Shown: positions 1 to 4,544 of the stretch, one piece after another
How positions within the stretch are numbered: the first letter of the stretch is position 1
How the letters are laid out: each line of letters begins with the position of its first letter
Origin: an uncultured Micrococcus sp.
Lineage (GTDB): Bacteria; Actinomycetota; Actinomycetes; Actinomycetales; Micrococcaceae
Direction: 5' to 3'
NCBI GenBank assembly: GCA_946222435.1
Contig: CAMIOJ010000184.1
Location: 1-5,029 of the forward strand
DNA: 5,029 nucleotides
Program-made: the position numbers and the translations under genes
The notes under the pieces: model-generated
What the model was told of the DNA's origin: nothing
What the model saw: the letters and a program-made list of their open reading frames with translations, nothing else
The model's database searches: none

Positions 1-1
1 G

Positions 2-553
2 TACATGCTCTCCACAGACAACCTGACGCGGGACCCGCAGGAGCTGGCGCCGCTGCTGGAGATCATCAAGACGACCGCGCGGCGGCTGGCGGCCCATCAG
101 GACGGGCTGCTGCGGGCCCGGGTGCAGCCGGTGGGCGCGGTGGACATCCTCCCGCCGGACCTGGCCGAGTGCCTGATCGGGGTGGCGGACGAGACGAAGG
201 GCAACGAGGGCATCCACATCAACGTGGCGGTCGGCTACGGCGGCCGCCGGGAGATCGTGGACGCGGTGCGGGAGCTGCTCGTGGAGGCGGACGCGCAGGG
301 CCGCTCCGCCGCGGACGTGGCTGCGGAGCTGTCCGTGGACCAGATCTCGGACCGCCTCTACACGCGTGGCCAGCCGGATCCGGACCTGGTGATCCGCACC
401 TCCGGCGAGCAGCGTCTCTCCGGGTTCCTCATGTGGCAGTCGGCGTATTCGGAGTTCTACTTCTGCGAGGCGCTGTGGCCGGACTTCCGGCGCGTGGACT
501 TCCTGCGCGCCCTGCGGGACTACGCCTCCCGCCAGCGCCGCTTCGGCGCCTGA
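2..553 (+). CDS. uppS: Isoprenyl (cis-prenyl) diphosphate synthase, C-terminal part; 5' end outside window
   Basis: Enzyme of the undecaprenyl synthase family, which condenses isopentenyl diphosphate units in the cis configuration to build precursors of the lipid carriers for peptidoglycan and other cell-wall polymers. The 183 visible residues begin inside the YxLSTDNL segment (family YAFSTENW). They include HINVAVGYGGRREIVDAV and the hallmark RTSGEQRLSGF followed by WQSAYSEFYF; in this family the arginines and serine bind IPP diphosphate and the glutamate helps bind Mg2+. The N-terminal HGxxGNRR motif with the catalytic Asp lies upstream of the window. The GYGGRREIVDAV and QPDPDLVIRTSGEQRLSG stretches resemble the M. 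tuberculosis short-chain Z-farnesyl synthase Rv1086 more than long-chain UppS, from memory, so the product may be a short Z-prenyl diphosphate. The TGA stop is at 551-553. The next gene is convergent. Family assignment is very secure; chain length is uncertain. Confidence 0.95.
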   Translation, partial: YMLSTDNLTRDPQELAPLLEIIKTTARRLAAHQDGLLRARVQPVGAVDILPPDLAECLIGVADETKGNEGIHINVAVGYGGRREIVDAVRELLVEADAQGRSAADVAAELSVDQISDRLYTRGQPDPDLVIRTSGEQRLSGFLMWQSAYSEFYFCEALWPDFRRVDFLRALRDYASRQRRFGA

Positions 554-688
554 GCGGTCATCCGCGCTTCCCGACGGCGGCCCGCGCCTCCGCCTGTCCC
601 GTCGCCTGGTCTTCGGATCGGGTGGGGTCGCCGTCGCAGGCAGGGGCGCCGGTCTTGGGCAACCGGGCGTGCACCGGCAGGTCCCGGT
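554..688. other. Convergent intergenic spacer, no gene
   Basis: This 135-bp spacer separates the uppS stop from the rhomboid stop. I see no codon-like reading frame and no strong intrinsic terminator. Only weak inverted repeats are present: CGACGG at 572-577 with CCGTCG at 599-604, and CCGGT at 649-653 with ACCGG at 662-666. Neither is followed by a T-run on either strand. Confidence 0.5.
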
Positions 689-1405
689 TCAGCGGATGCC
701 GGCGCGCGCCTCGGCGCGCTCGAGCCAGGAGGGTCCGCGCTCGCGGCGGTCCTTGCGGCCCCACAGCAGGGCCAGCAGCAGTCCGGCGAGGAAGCCGGCG
801 ATGTGCCCGGTCCAGGACAGGCCGGCCTGGGGGATCATGCCCAGGAACGTGCCGCCGAGCAGCGGCAGGGAGACCAGCAGGGAGACCACCACGGCGAACC
901 AGCGGCGCGCCACGATGCCGTAGACCAGCAGGAACGCGGTGAACGCGTAGACGATGCCCGAGGCGCCGATGTGCACGCCGGGCGTGCCGAGGACCCAGTT
1001 GACCAGGCCGGAGCCCAGCCACGCCCAGAGCATCAGACGCACTGGCCGGCGGGAGACCACGGCGGCCACCGGGGACAGCACGAGCAGGGCGGTGGTGTTG
1101 CCGATCAGGTGGCCCCAGCCGCCGTGCAGCAGCGGGGAGAACAGGATGCCGTCCAGGCCGTCGAGCTCGCGGGGGATGAGTCCGAAGCCGGAGGCCAGGG
1201 CCCGGCCGCCGACCATGCCGAGCAGCCCGCCCAGCCACATCAGGGCCAGCAGAAGCAGGGTCGGGGCGAACCAGTGGACCAGGTGGTCGCGCCACTCAGG
1301 GCGCTCGCCGCCGGCCGCGCCGCCGCGTCGTCCGGGGGTGCGGCCGCGGACGGGTCCTGCAGATGTGCCGGGGCCGTGCGGGTCCGGGCCGAGATGGTGG
1401 GTCAT
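689..1405 (-). CDS. Rhomboid family intramembrane serine protease
   Basis: A 238-residue polytopic membrane protein that should cleave substrate transmembrane helices within the cytoplasmic membrane. The N-terminal ~40 residues are hydrophilic, rich in Gly, Pro and Arg, and probably cytoplasmic. Hydrophobic segments follow from about residue 45 onward. All rhomboid active-site elements are visible: HGGWGHLIGN with His99 and Asn103 (oxyanion side), the nucleophile Ser149 in GASG, and the catalytic His201 in SWTGHIAGFLAG. The enzyme is therefore predicted to be active. The C-terminal tail is short and charged (GRKDRRERG). The start is the ATG at 1403-1405, supported by an AGGAGG (plus-strand cctcct 1411-1416) five bases upstream. 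It is divergent from phoH2 and convergent with uppS, so it appears monocistronic. No substrate can be inferred from the context. Confidence 0.95.
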   Translation of the reverse strand: MTHHLGPDPHGPGTSAGPVRGRTPGRRGGAAGGERPEWRDHLVHWFAPTLLLLALMWLGGLLGMVGGRALASGFGLIPRELDGLDGILFSPLLHGGWGHLIGNTTALLVLSPVAAVVSRRPVRLMLWAWLGSGLVNWVLGTPGVHIGASGIVYAFTAFLLVYGIVARRWFAVVVSLLVSLPLLGGTFLGMIPQAGLSWTGHIAGFLAGLLLALLWGRKDRRERGPSWLERAEARAGIR

Positions 1406-1423
1406 GGGGGCCTCCTGGGCTCC

Positions 1424-1429
1424 AGTCTA
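1424..1429 (-). promoter_or_regulatory. Possible -10 element for the rhomboid gene
   Basis: Read on the minus strand this is TAGACT, a TANNNT match, 18 bases before the ATG at 1405. It would place transcription start near 1416-1417, giving a very short leader that just includes the AGGAGG. I see no convincing -35 box. The position fits but the motif alone is weak. Confidence 0.3.
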
Positions 1430-1600
1430 GGCAGGCGAGGCGGGGAGGAGCCGGCGCGTCGGACAGTGTTCGGGACCGTGTTCCGTTCCGAGCCCACGGA
1501 GCGTGCCCCGTGTCCTCAGACCATCAGCGGGGCCGTTCGGGCATGGGCCTGGGCGCGGCGTCGTCCGCCGGGAACGCGGTGGCCACCGGCAGGTCACCGG

Positions 1601-1633
1601 GGTCACCTGCCCTTCACGGGACATTCACCCGCC
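1601..1633 (+). promoter_or_regulatory. Putative PHO box (three 11-bp direct-repeat units) upstream of phoH2
   Basis: Three copies of a 7-mer close to GTTCACC start exactly 11 bases apart: GGTCACC at 1601, CTTCACG at 1612 and ATTCACC at 1623. Their four-base tails are TGCC, GGAC and CGCC. The first and third agree well with the 11-bp direct-repeat units bound by the OmpR-type regulator PhoP of Streptomyces, in which GTTCACC is the conserved core. The middle unit is the poorest. The array ends about 30 bases before a TANNNT sequence, just upstream of where a -35 box would sit, as expected for an activator. An extra GGTCACC at 1592 is out of phase (9-bp spacing). The array itself is seen in the sequence; regulation by a PhoP-like protein is inferred. 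Confidence 0.55.
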
Positions 1634-1662
1634 GCACCTGCCGTGCCCGCGCCGCGCGCTCC

Positions 1663-1668
1663 TAACGT
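1663..1668 (+). promoter_or_regulatory. Possible -10 element for phoH2
   Basis: TAACGT fits the actinobacterial TANNNT pattern and would put transcription start near 1675, giving a leader of about 45 bases. No recognisable -35 lies 17 bases upstream (GCCGTG), which is compatible with a promoter that depends on an activator bound at the adjacent repeats. Confidence 0.35.
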
Positions 1669-1719
1669 GGGTCCCATCCGGACAGGCAGGGGCGCCGACG
1701 CCCCGGCGAGGAGGCATAC

Positions 1720-3180
1720 GTGCAGCAGACCACCCACCCCGTCCAGGCGGCCGCCGAGCGCAGCCGCGACCGGCTCAGCGTGGGGGAGCGCACGTACGTG
1801 CTGGACACCTCCGTGCTGCTGTCCGACCCGCGCGCCCTGCTGCGCTTCGCCGAGCACGAGGTGATCCTGCCGCTGGTGGTGATCTCGGAGCTGGAGCACA
1901 AGCGGCACGACCCGGACCTGGGCTACTACGCCCGGTCGGCGCTGCGGCTGCTGGACGAGCTGCGCACCAGGCACGGCGGGCTGTCCCAGGACCTGCCGCT
2001 GAATGCGGAGGGCGGGACGCTGCGGGTGGAGCTGAACCACATCTCCACGGACGTGCTGCCGTTCGGCATCCGCGGCACGGACAACGACTCTCGGATCCTG
2101 GCCGTGGCGAAGGCGTTCGCGGACGAGGGCCGGGACGTCACCGTGGTGTCCAAGGACCTGCCGATGCGGGTGAAGGCCTCGGCCATGGGCCTGGCGGCGG
2201 ACGAGTACCGCAACGACCAGGTCCCGGACTCCGGCTGGACCGGCACCGTGCACCTGGGCGTGGAGGAGACGGCCGTGGCCGACCTCTACGAGGAGGGCTC
2301 GGTGGACCTGGAGGACCTGGTCCTGCCGCTTGCCGCGGGCGCACTGGACGCCGGCACGGCGGGGGACGACGACGGCCCGCTCGCCTCCGCCGGTCCGCTC
2401 ACCGGGGCCGGGACCCTCGCCTCGGCGGAGGCCCTGCCGGTGAACACCGGCCTGGTCCTCACCAGCCCGCGCGGCTCCGCGCTGGCGCGGGTCGGCGAGG
2501 GCGGCCGCGCCCACCTGGTCAAGGGCGACCGCGAGGTCTTCGGCCTGCAGGGCCGGTCCGCGGAGCAGCGGCTGGCGATCGACCTGCTGATGGATCCGTC
2601 CGTGGGCATCGTGTCCCTGGGAGGCCGGGCGGGCACCGGCAAGTCCGCGCTGGCGCTGTGCGCCGGTCTGGAGGCCGTGATGGAGCGCCGGGAGCACCGC
2701 AAGGTGGTGGTCTTCCGGCCGCTGTACGCGGTGGGCGGCCAGGAGCTGGGCTACCTCCCCGGCAGCGAGGCGGAGAAGATGAATCCGTGGGCGCAGGCCG
2801 TCTATGACACGCTCTCCGCGGTGGTCTCGGACAACGTGATCGACGAGGTCATGGACCGCGGTCTCGTGGAGGTCCTGCCGCTGACCCACATCCGCGGCCG
2901 CTCCCTGCACGACGCGTGGGTGGTGGTCGACGAGGCCCAGTCCCTGGAGCGCAACGTGCTGCTCACGGTTCTCTCCCGGATGGGCCGGAACTCGAAGGTG
3001 GTCCTCACCCATGACGTGGCTCAGCGGGACAACCTGCGTGTCGGCCGCCACGACGGCATCGCGGCCGTGGTGGAGACGCTCAAGGGCCACCGGCTGTTCG
3101 GGCACATGACGCTGACCCGCTCCGAGCGCTCGGAGATCGCGGCCCTGGTGACGGAGCTGCTGGAGGAGCGCGGCCGCTGA
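1720..3180 (+). CDS. phoH2: PhoH2-type protein: PIN ribonuclease domain fused to PhoH ATPase/helicase domain
   Basis: A 486-residue cytoplasmic protein. The N-terminal PIN domain (about 25-165) keeps its acidic metal-binding residues: Asp29 in VLDTSVLL, Glu57 in ISELEHKR, Asp121/Asp123 in GTDNDSRILAVA and Asp146 in SKD. A Gly/Ala/Asp-rich low-complexity linker follows at about 205-240. The PhoH P-loop domain (about 268-480) has Walker A GRAGTGKS (302-309), the family signature FRPLYAVGGQELGYLPG (332-348) with EKMNPW, Walker B VVVDEAQ (401-407), LTHD (429-432) and a C-terminal RSERSEI. Mycobacterial PhoH2 proteins of this architecture act as ATP-dependent RNA helicases coupled to sequence-preferring RNases, so RNA unwinding and cleavage is the likely role. 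The GTG start at 1720 is set by AGGAGG (1709-1714) five bases upstream; an in-frame TAA at 1663-1665 with no alternative start after it supports this. A PHO-box-like array lies upstream. No clear PhoAT-like antitoxin ORF precedes it. Confidence 0.96.
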   Translation: MQQTTHPVQAAAERSRDRLSVGERTYVLDTSVLLSDPRALLRFAEHEVILPLVVISELEHKRHDPDLGYYARSALRLLDELRTRHGGLSQDLPLNAEGGTLRVELNHISTDVLPFGIRGTDNDSRILAVAKAFADEGRDVTVVSKDLPMRVKASAMGLAADEYRNDQVPDSGWTGTVHLGVEETAVADLYEEGSVDLEDLVLPLAAGALDAGTAGDDDGPLASAGPLTGAGTLASAEALPVNTGLVLTSPRGSALARVGEGGRAHLVKGDREVFGLQGRSAEQRLAIDLLMDPSVGIVSLGGRAGTGKSALALCAGLEAVMERREHRKVVVFRPLYAVGGQELGYLPGSEAEKMNPWAQAVYDTLSAVVSDNVIDEVMDRGLVEVLPLTHIRGRSLHDAWVVVDEAQSLERNVLLTVLSRMGRNSKVVLTHDVAQRDNLRVGRHDGIAAVVETLKGHRLFGHMTLTRSERSEIAALVTELLEERGR

Positions 3181-3186
3181 GCGGAC

Positions 3187-3222
3187 GGGGCGCCACGGCG
3201 CGGAGCACGCCGTCGGCGCCCC
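3187..3222 (+). terminator. Hairpin terminator candidate for phoH2
   Basis: GGGGCGCCACGGCG (3187-3200) pairs with 3208-3222 around a 7-base loop. This gives a 14-bp stem with a single bulged C at 3214. It starts six bases after the phoH2 stop. There is no T-run after it on either strand, so it would be a U-less hairpin of the kind often proposed in high-GC actinobacteria, or an mRNA 3'-end stabiliser. Confidence 0.55.
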
Positions 3223-3261
3223 GGGGCCGCGAAGGGCTGTGGCCCTGATGATCCGGACATG

Positions 3262-3292
3262 AAAAGGGGCCGCTGCGCGAAGCAGCGGCCCC
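3262..3292 (-). terminator. Intrinsic terminator facing the minus strand
   Basis: A perfect 11-bp stem GGGGCCGCTGC (3266-3276) with GCAGCGGCCCC (3282-3292) encloses a 5-base loop. On the minus strand it is followed immediately by TTTTC (3265-3261). On the plus strand no T follows. It therefore has the classical form only for minus-strand transcription. No minus-strand protein gene lies upstream of it, so it is best explained as the end of the small RNA. It would also shield phoH2 from antisense transcription. Confidence 0.7.
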
Positions 3293-3421
3293 GGGCGGGG
3301 GTGCTCGGCCCCGTGGAGGGGGGGATGTGGGACCGAGGAAGCCCGCCACCATGGCCCCTTGAAACGGGATCGAGGCCATGGGGTCTTTCAAGGTCGAACG
3401 GAAAGTTACCTCCCGTTCAAC
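3262..3421 (-). ncRNA. Candidate structured small RNA, about 160 nt (unassigned)
   Basis: Minus-strand transcript predicted from promoter, structure and terminator together. The predicted 5' end, 8 bases after the -10, coincides with the first base of stem 1: 3413-3421 pairs with 3393-3401 (9 bp, one U-G), and its loop exposes a GAGG segment. Two interleaved 8-bp repeats follow: 3386-3393 with 3357-3364, and 3374-3381 with 3349-3356. Next, 3329-3337 pairs with 3304-3312 (9 bp, one U-G) around a 16-base loop carrying seven consecutive C. This is enclosed by 3342-3347 with 3294-3299. The intrinsic terminator follows. Both non-Watson-Crick pairs are G-U on the minus strand and would be A-C mismatches on the plus strand, which supports this orientation. 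A C-rich loop plus terminator recalls the actinobacterial 6C RNA, but I see only one true C-rich loop and do not assign it. No start codon sits properly behind the GGGAGG, so a peptide is unlikely. Confidence 0.5.
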
Positions 3422-3428
3422 AAGTGTC

Positions 3429-3458
3429 ACTCTATCCCCCTGCGGGTGGACCGCGCAA
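3429..3458 (-). promoter_or_regulatory. Promoter candidate for the minus-strand small RNA
   Basis: On the minus strand, TTGCGC (3458-3453) is followed after 18 bases by TAGAGT (3434-3429), a TANNNT -10. Eight bases further on, the G at 3421 is a sensible start site and is also the first base of stem 1. The -35 matches TTGACA at only three positions. Confidence 0.45.
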
Positions 3459-3500
3459 CAGGATCTGTGGAGTGAATCCGGACGATCTGCGGCCGTCTCA

Positions 3501-3513
3501 TAAAGTGGTCCCC
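3501..3513 (+). promoter_or_regulatory. Leaderless-type -10 element for the prepilin peptidase gene
   Basis: TAAAGT (3501-3506), a TANNNT match, ends seven bases before the ATG at 3514. The first base of the start codon would be the transcription start. No ribosome-binding sequence lies before this ATG. Both facts fit the leaderless mRNAs that are common in actinobacteria. No -35 is evident. Confidence 0.5.
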
Positions 3514-4032
3514 ATGGGGTGGGAGTTGACCTCCGGAGGAGGGGGGAGCGTCGCCGGGACGGTGGCGCAGATTGGCTGGATCGCCGGCCTCGTGTGGGCC
3601 GCGGTCTGCGCGGTGGTGCTGTTCGCGGCCGACTGCCGTGAACACCGGCTGCCGAACCGCTGGACGGGTGCCTTGGCCCTCGGGGGAGTGCTGACGGCGG
3701 CTGCGGTGGCGGCGCTGACCGGTGACGCCTCCGTTTTGGCGACCGCGATGCTCGGCGGCCTCGGCTACCTGGTGGCCATGCTGGTGCTGCACCTGCTCAC
3801 CCGCGGAGGCCTGGGCATGGGGGACGTGAAGCTCGCCGGCGGACTGGGCCTCTACACAGGGGTGCTCGGCCCCGGGGCCACGGTGGCGGCGGGTGTGCTG
3901 GCGATCCTGCTCGGCGGGCTGGTGGCCGTCGCCCTGGTGCTGACGCGCCGCGCCCACGGCTCGACGGCCCTGCCGTTCGGGCCGCCGATGCTCGTGGGCG
4001 CGGCGGTGGTGCTGGCGTTCTCGTTCCGCTGA
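3514..4032 (+). CDS. A24 family (type IV/Flp) prepilin peptidase, short form
   Basis: A 172-residue integral membrane aspartic protease that removes the leader peptide of prepilins or pseudopilins at the cytoplasmic face. The two catalytic aspartates are visible: Asp40 in FAADCREHRLPN and Asp104 in GMGDVKL. Hydrophobic segments surround them (about 20-38, 52-68, 74-95, 112-143, 158-171), and the usual LPFGPP motif occurs at 153-158. The N-terminal cysteine-rich methyltransferase domain of PilD-type enzymes is absent, as in many Flp/Tad and actinobacterial peptidases. Start choice is uncertain. ATG 3514 fits a leaderless transcript, with TAAAGT seven bases upstream. TTG 3526 and GTG 3562 are alternatives; a G-rich AGGAGGGGGG (3537-3546) lies before GTG 3562 but is too far away for a normal ribosome site. 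No pilin or pilus assembly genes are in view. In Micrococcus luteus, Flp pili are linked to natural transformation, so that is a plausible but untested role. Confidence 0.88.
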   Translation: MGWELTSGGGGSVAGTVAQIGWIAGLVWAAVCAVVLFAADCREHRLPNRWTGALALGGVLTAAAVAALTGDASVLATAMLGGLGYLVAMLVLHLLTRGGLGMGDVKLAGGLGLYTGVLGPGATVAAGVLAILLGGLVAVALVLTRRAHGSTALPFGPPMLVGAAVVLAFSFR

Positions 4033-4034
4033 GG

Positions 4035-4318
4035 TCAGGTGACGATCTGCGTCGTGGGGAACGTCTTGGACGTGGTCTTGGCACCCGCCGCGTCAGCCCA
4101 CTTCACCGTGGCTGGGACCACACGTATGTACCGCTCTGGCTCGCACCCGTGGTGGGCGACTGCAGAATGGTGATCGGCTGACTGAAGGCATAGGTCTGGG
4201 TGACGCTGTCGATCCGCACTGTTCCTGAAGTCGAGTTCGTGGTCTCTACCCACAGGCCGATCGAGGTGTTCGGGTCTCGACGGCCGTCGATCGTGGGTGC
4301 ACCGGTGATCTTACTCAT
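4035..4318 (-). pseudogene. Frameshifted small gene of unknown function
   Basis: An ATG at 4316-4318 opens a frame that reads MSKITGAPTIDGRRDP and continues with Thr/Ser-rich, beta-prone sequence to a TGA at 4103-4105. In the frame one base over, codon-like sequence resumes near 4130 (YIRVVPATVKWADAAG) and runs to a TGA at 4035-4037 (FPTTQIVT end). The span is 284 bases, so one missing base would account for an ancestral 94-residue protein, broken around 4125-4140. Third positions are about three-quarters G/C in the first part, clearly lower than in the neighbouring genes, with codons such as ATA, AGT, TCA and GTA, which suggests acquired or decaying DNA. No clear ribosome site is seen, and an in-frame TGA lies just upstream of the ATG. 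Its stop is only two bases from the convergent prepilin peptidase stop. I do not recognise the family. A sequencing error is an alternative explanation for the break. Confidence 0.45.
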
Positions 4319-4367
4319 CAGAGAAGCCCCAGGTCAGAGCTTTCCGTTCGATGAGTTTGCTGAAAAT

Positions 4368-4397
4368 CTGCACAGCCCTGGGCCCGCCCCTGTGCAG
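4368..4397 (-). repeat. Inverted repeat followed by a T-run on the minus strand
   Basis: CTGCACAG (4368-4375) is the perfect reverse complement of CTGTGCAG (4390-4397), with 14 GC-rich bases between. On the minus strand it is followed by ATTTTC, so it may be a second, weaker terminator for fumC read-through ahead of the broken gene. A protein-binding site is also possible. Confidence 0.35.
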
Positions 4398-4474
4398 GCC
4401 GTCCCCCTGCGTCCGGGTGGCTGTGGAGTAACCGTCCGCGGCCGTCGTCGGAACAGGGAAGGTTCCACTACGGA

Positions 4475-4508
4475 ACGGCGCGGTCCCCTTGTCAGGGGGC
4501 CGCGCCGT
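4475..4508 (-). terminator. Likely fumC transcription terminator (strong hairpin)
   Basis: ACGGCGCGG-T-CCCCT (4475-4489) pairs with AGGGG-G-CCGCGCCGT (4494-4508) around a 4-base loop, giving a 15-pair stem with one T-G pair. It lies 36 bases past the fumC stop. No clear T-run follows on either strand, so it is a U-less actinobacterial-type hairpin and could act in both directions. Confidence 0.6.
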
Positions 4509-4520
4509 CGTCGTGTGTCA

Positions 4521-4536
4521 GGTGCCGTCAGGCACC
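4521..4536 (-). repeat. Small hairpin directly behind fumC
   Basis: GGTGCC (4521-4526) and GGCACC (4531-4536) form a 6-bp stem with a 4-base loop, between the fumC stop and the larger hairpin. It may contribute to mRNA 3'-end formation. It is too short to call on its own. Confidence 0.3.
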
Positions 4537-4544
4537 GTCCGGGA

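Larger units (their letters stand above)
1406..1719. other. Divergent intergenic region between rhomboid and phoH2
   Basis: 314 bp between two divergently transcribed genes. I see no credible protein gene here. The open frames that cross it lack codon structure and run on antisense or out of frame into phoH2. It holds the rhomboid ribosome site and possible -10 at its left end. In the right half are tandem GTTCACC-like units, a possible phoH2 -10, a small hairpin with arms 1689-1694 and 1699-1704 (GGGGCG, loop CCGA, CGCCCC) and the phoH2 ribosome site. The stretch 1431-1580 shows nothing I can interpret. Confidence 0.6.
3181..3513. other. Structured intergenic region between phoH2 and the prepilin peptidase gene
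   Basis: 333 bp with no credible protein gene. From left to right it contains a hairpin just behind phoH2 (3187-3222), a perfect hairpin with a T-run on the minus strand (3266-3292), a C7-loop hairpin (3304-3337) enclosed by a further helix, two interleaved inverted repeats (3349-3393), a stem-loop (3393-3421), a minus-strand promoter-like pair of boxes (3429-3458), and the -10 of the next gene (3501-3506). Minus-strand open frames here lack codon character. Confidence 0.7.
4319..4544. other. Intergenic region downstream of fumC, no gene
   Basis: 226 bp between the fumC stop and the start of the frameshifted frame. It contains three inverted repeats, listed separately, and an AT-richer patch at 4339-4369. 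I see no coding sequence and no tRNA-like fold. Confidence 0.5.

Noticed and set aside
558..1295. Alternative minus-strand frame over the rhomboid gene
   Set aside because: Overlaps the rhomboid frame, which contains the complete catalytic motifs; the alternative is Pro/Arg-rich noise.
803..1864. Plus-strand frame across the rhomboid gene and the intergenic region
   Set aside because: Antisense to rhomboid and runs out of frame into phoH2; no conserved sequence and no ribosome site.
1503..2807. Long open frame on the plus strand overlapping phoH2
   Set aside because: It is out of frame with phoH2, gives Arg/Gly/Pro-rich low-complexity protein and arises from the high GC content; the phoH2 frame has full domain motifs.
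1603..3105. 500-residue open frame on the minus strand opposite phoH2
   Set aside because: Antisense shadow of a GC-rich gene; His/Gln/Arg-rich translation without any domain motif and no ribosome site.
3080..3430. Minus-strand open frame covering the candidate small RNA, with GGGAGG near its start
   Set aside because: Its GTG overlaps the -10 box, the GGGAGG lies after that start, no start codon is correctly spaced behind it, and the frame passes through the terminator into antisense phoH2.
3427..3957. Minus-strand frame opposite the prepilin peptidase gene
   Set aside because: His/Gln/Arg-rich shadow; the plus strand carries the two catalytic Asp motifs and membrane segments.
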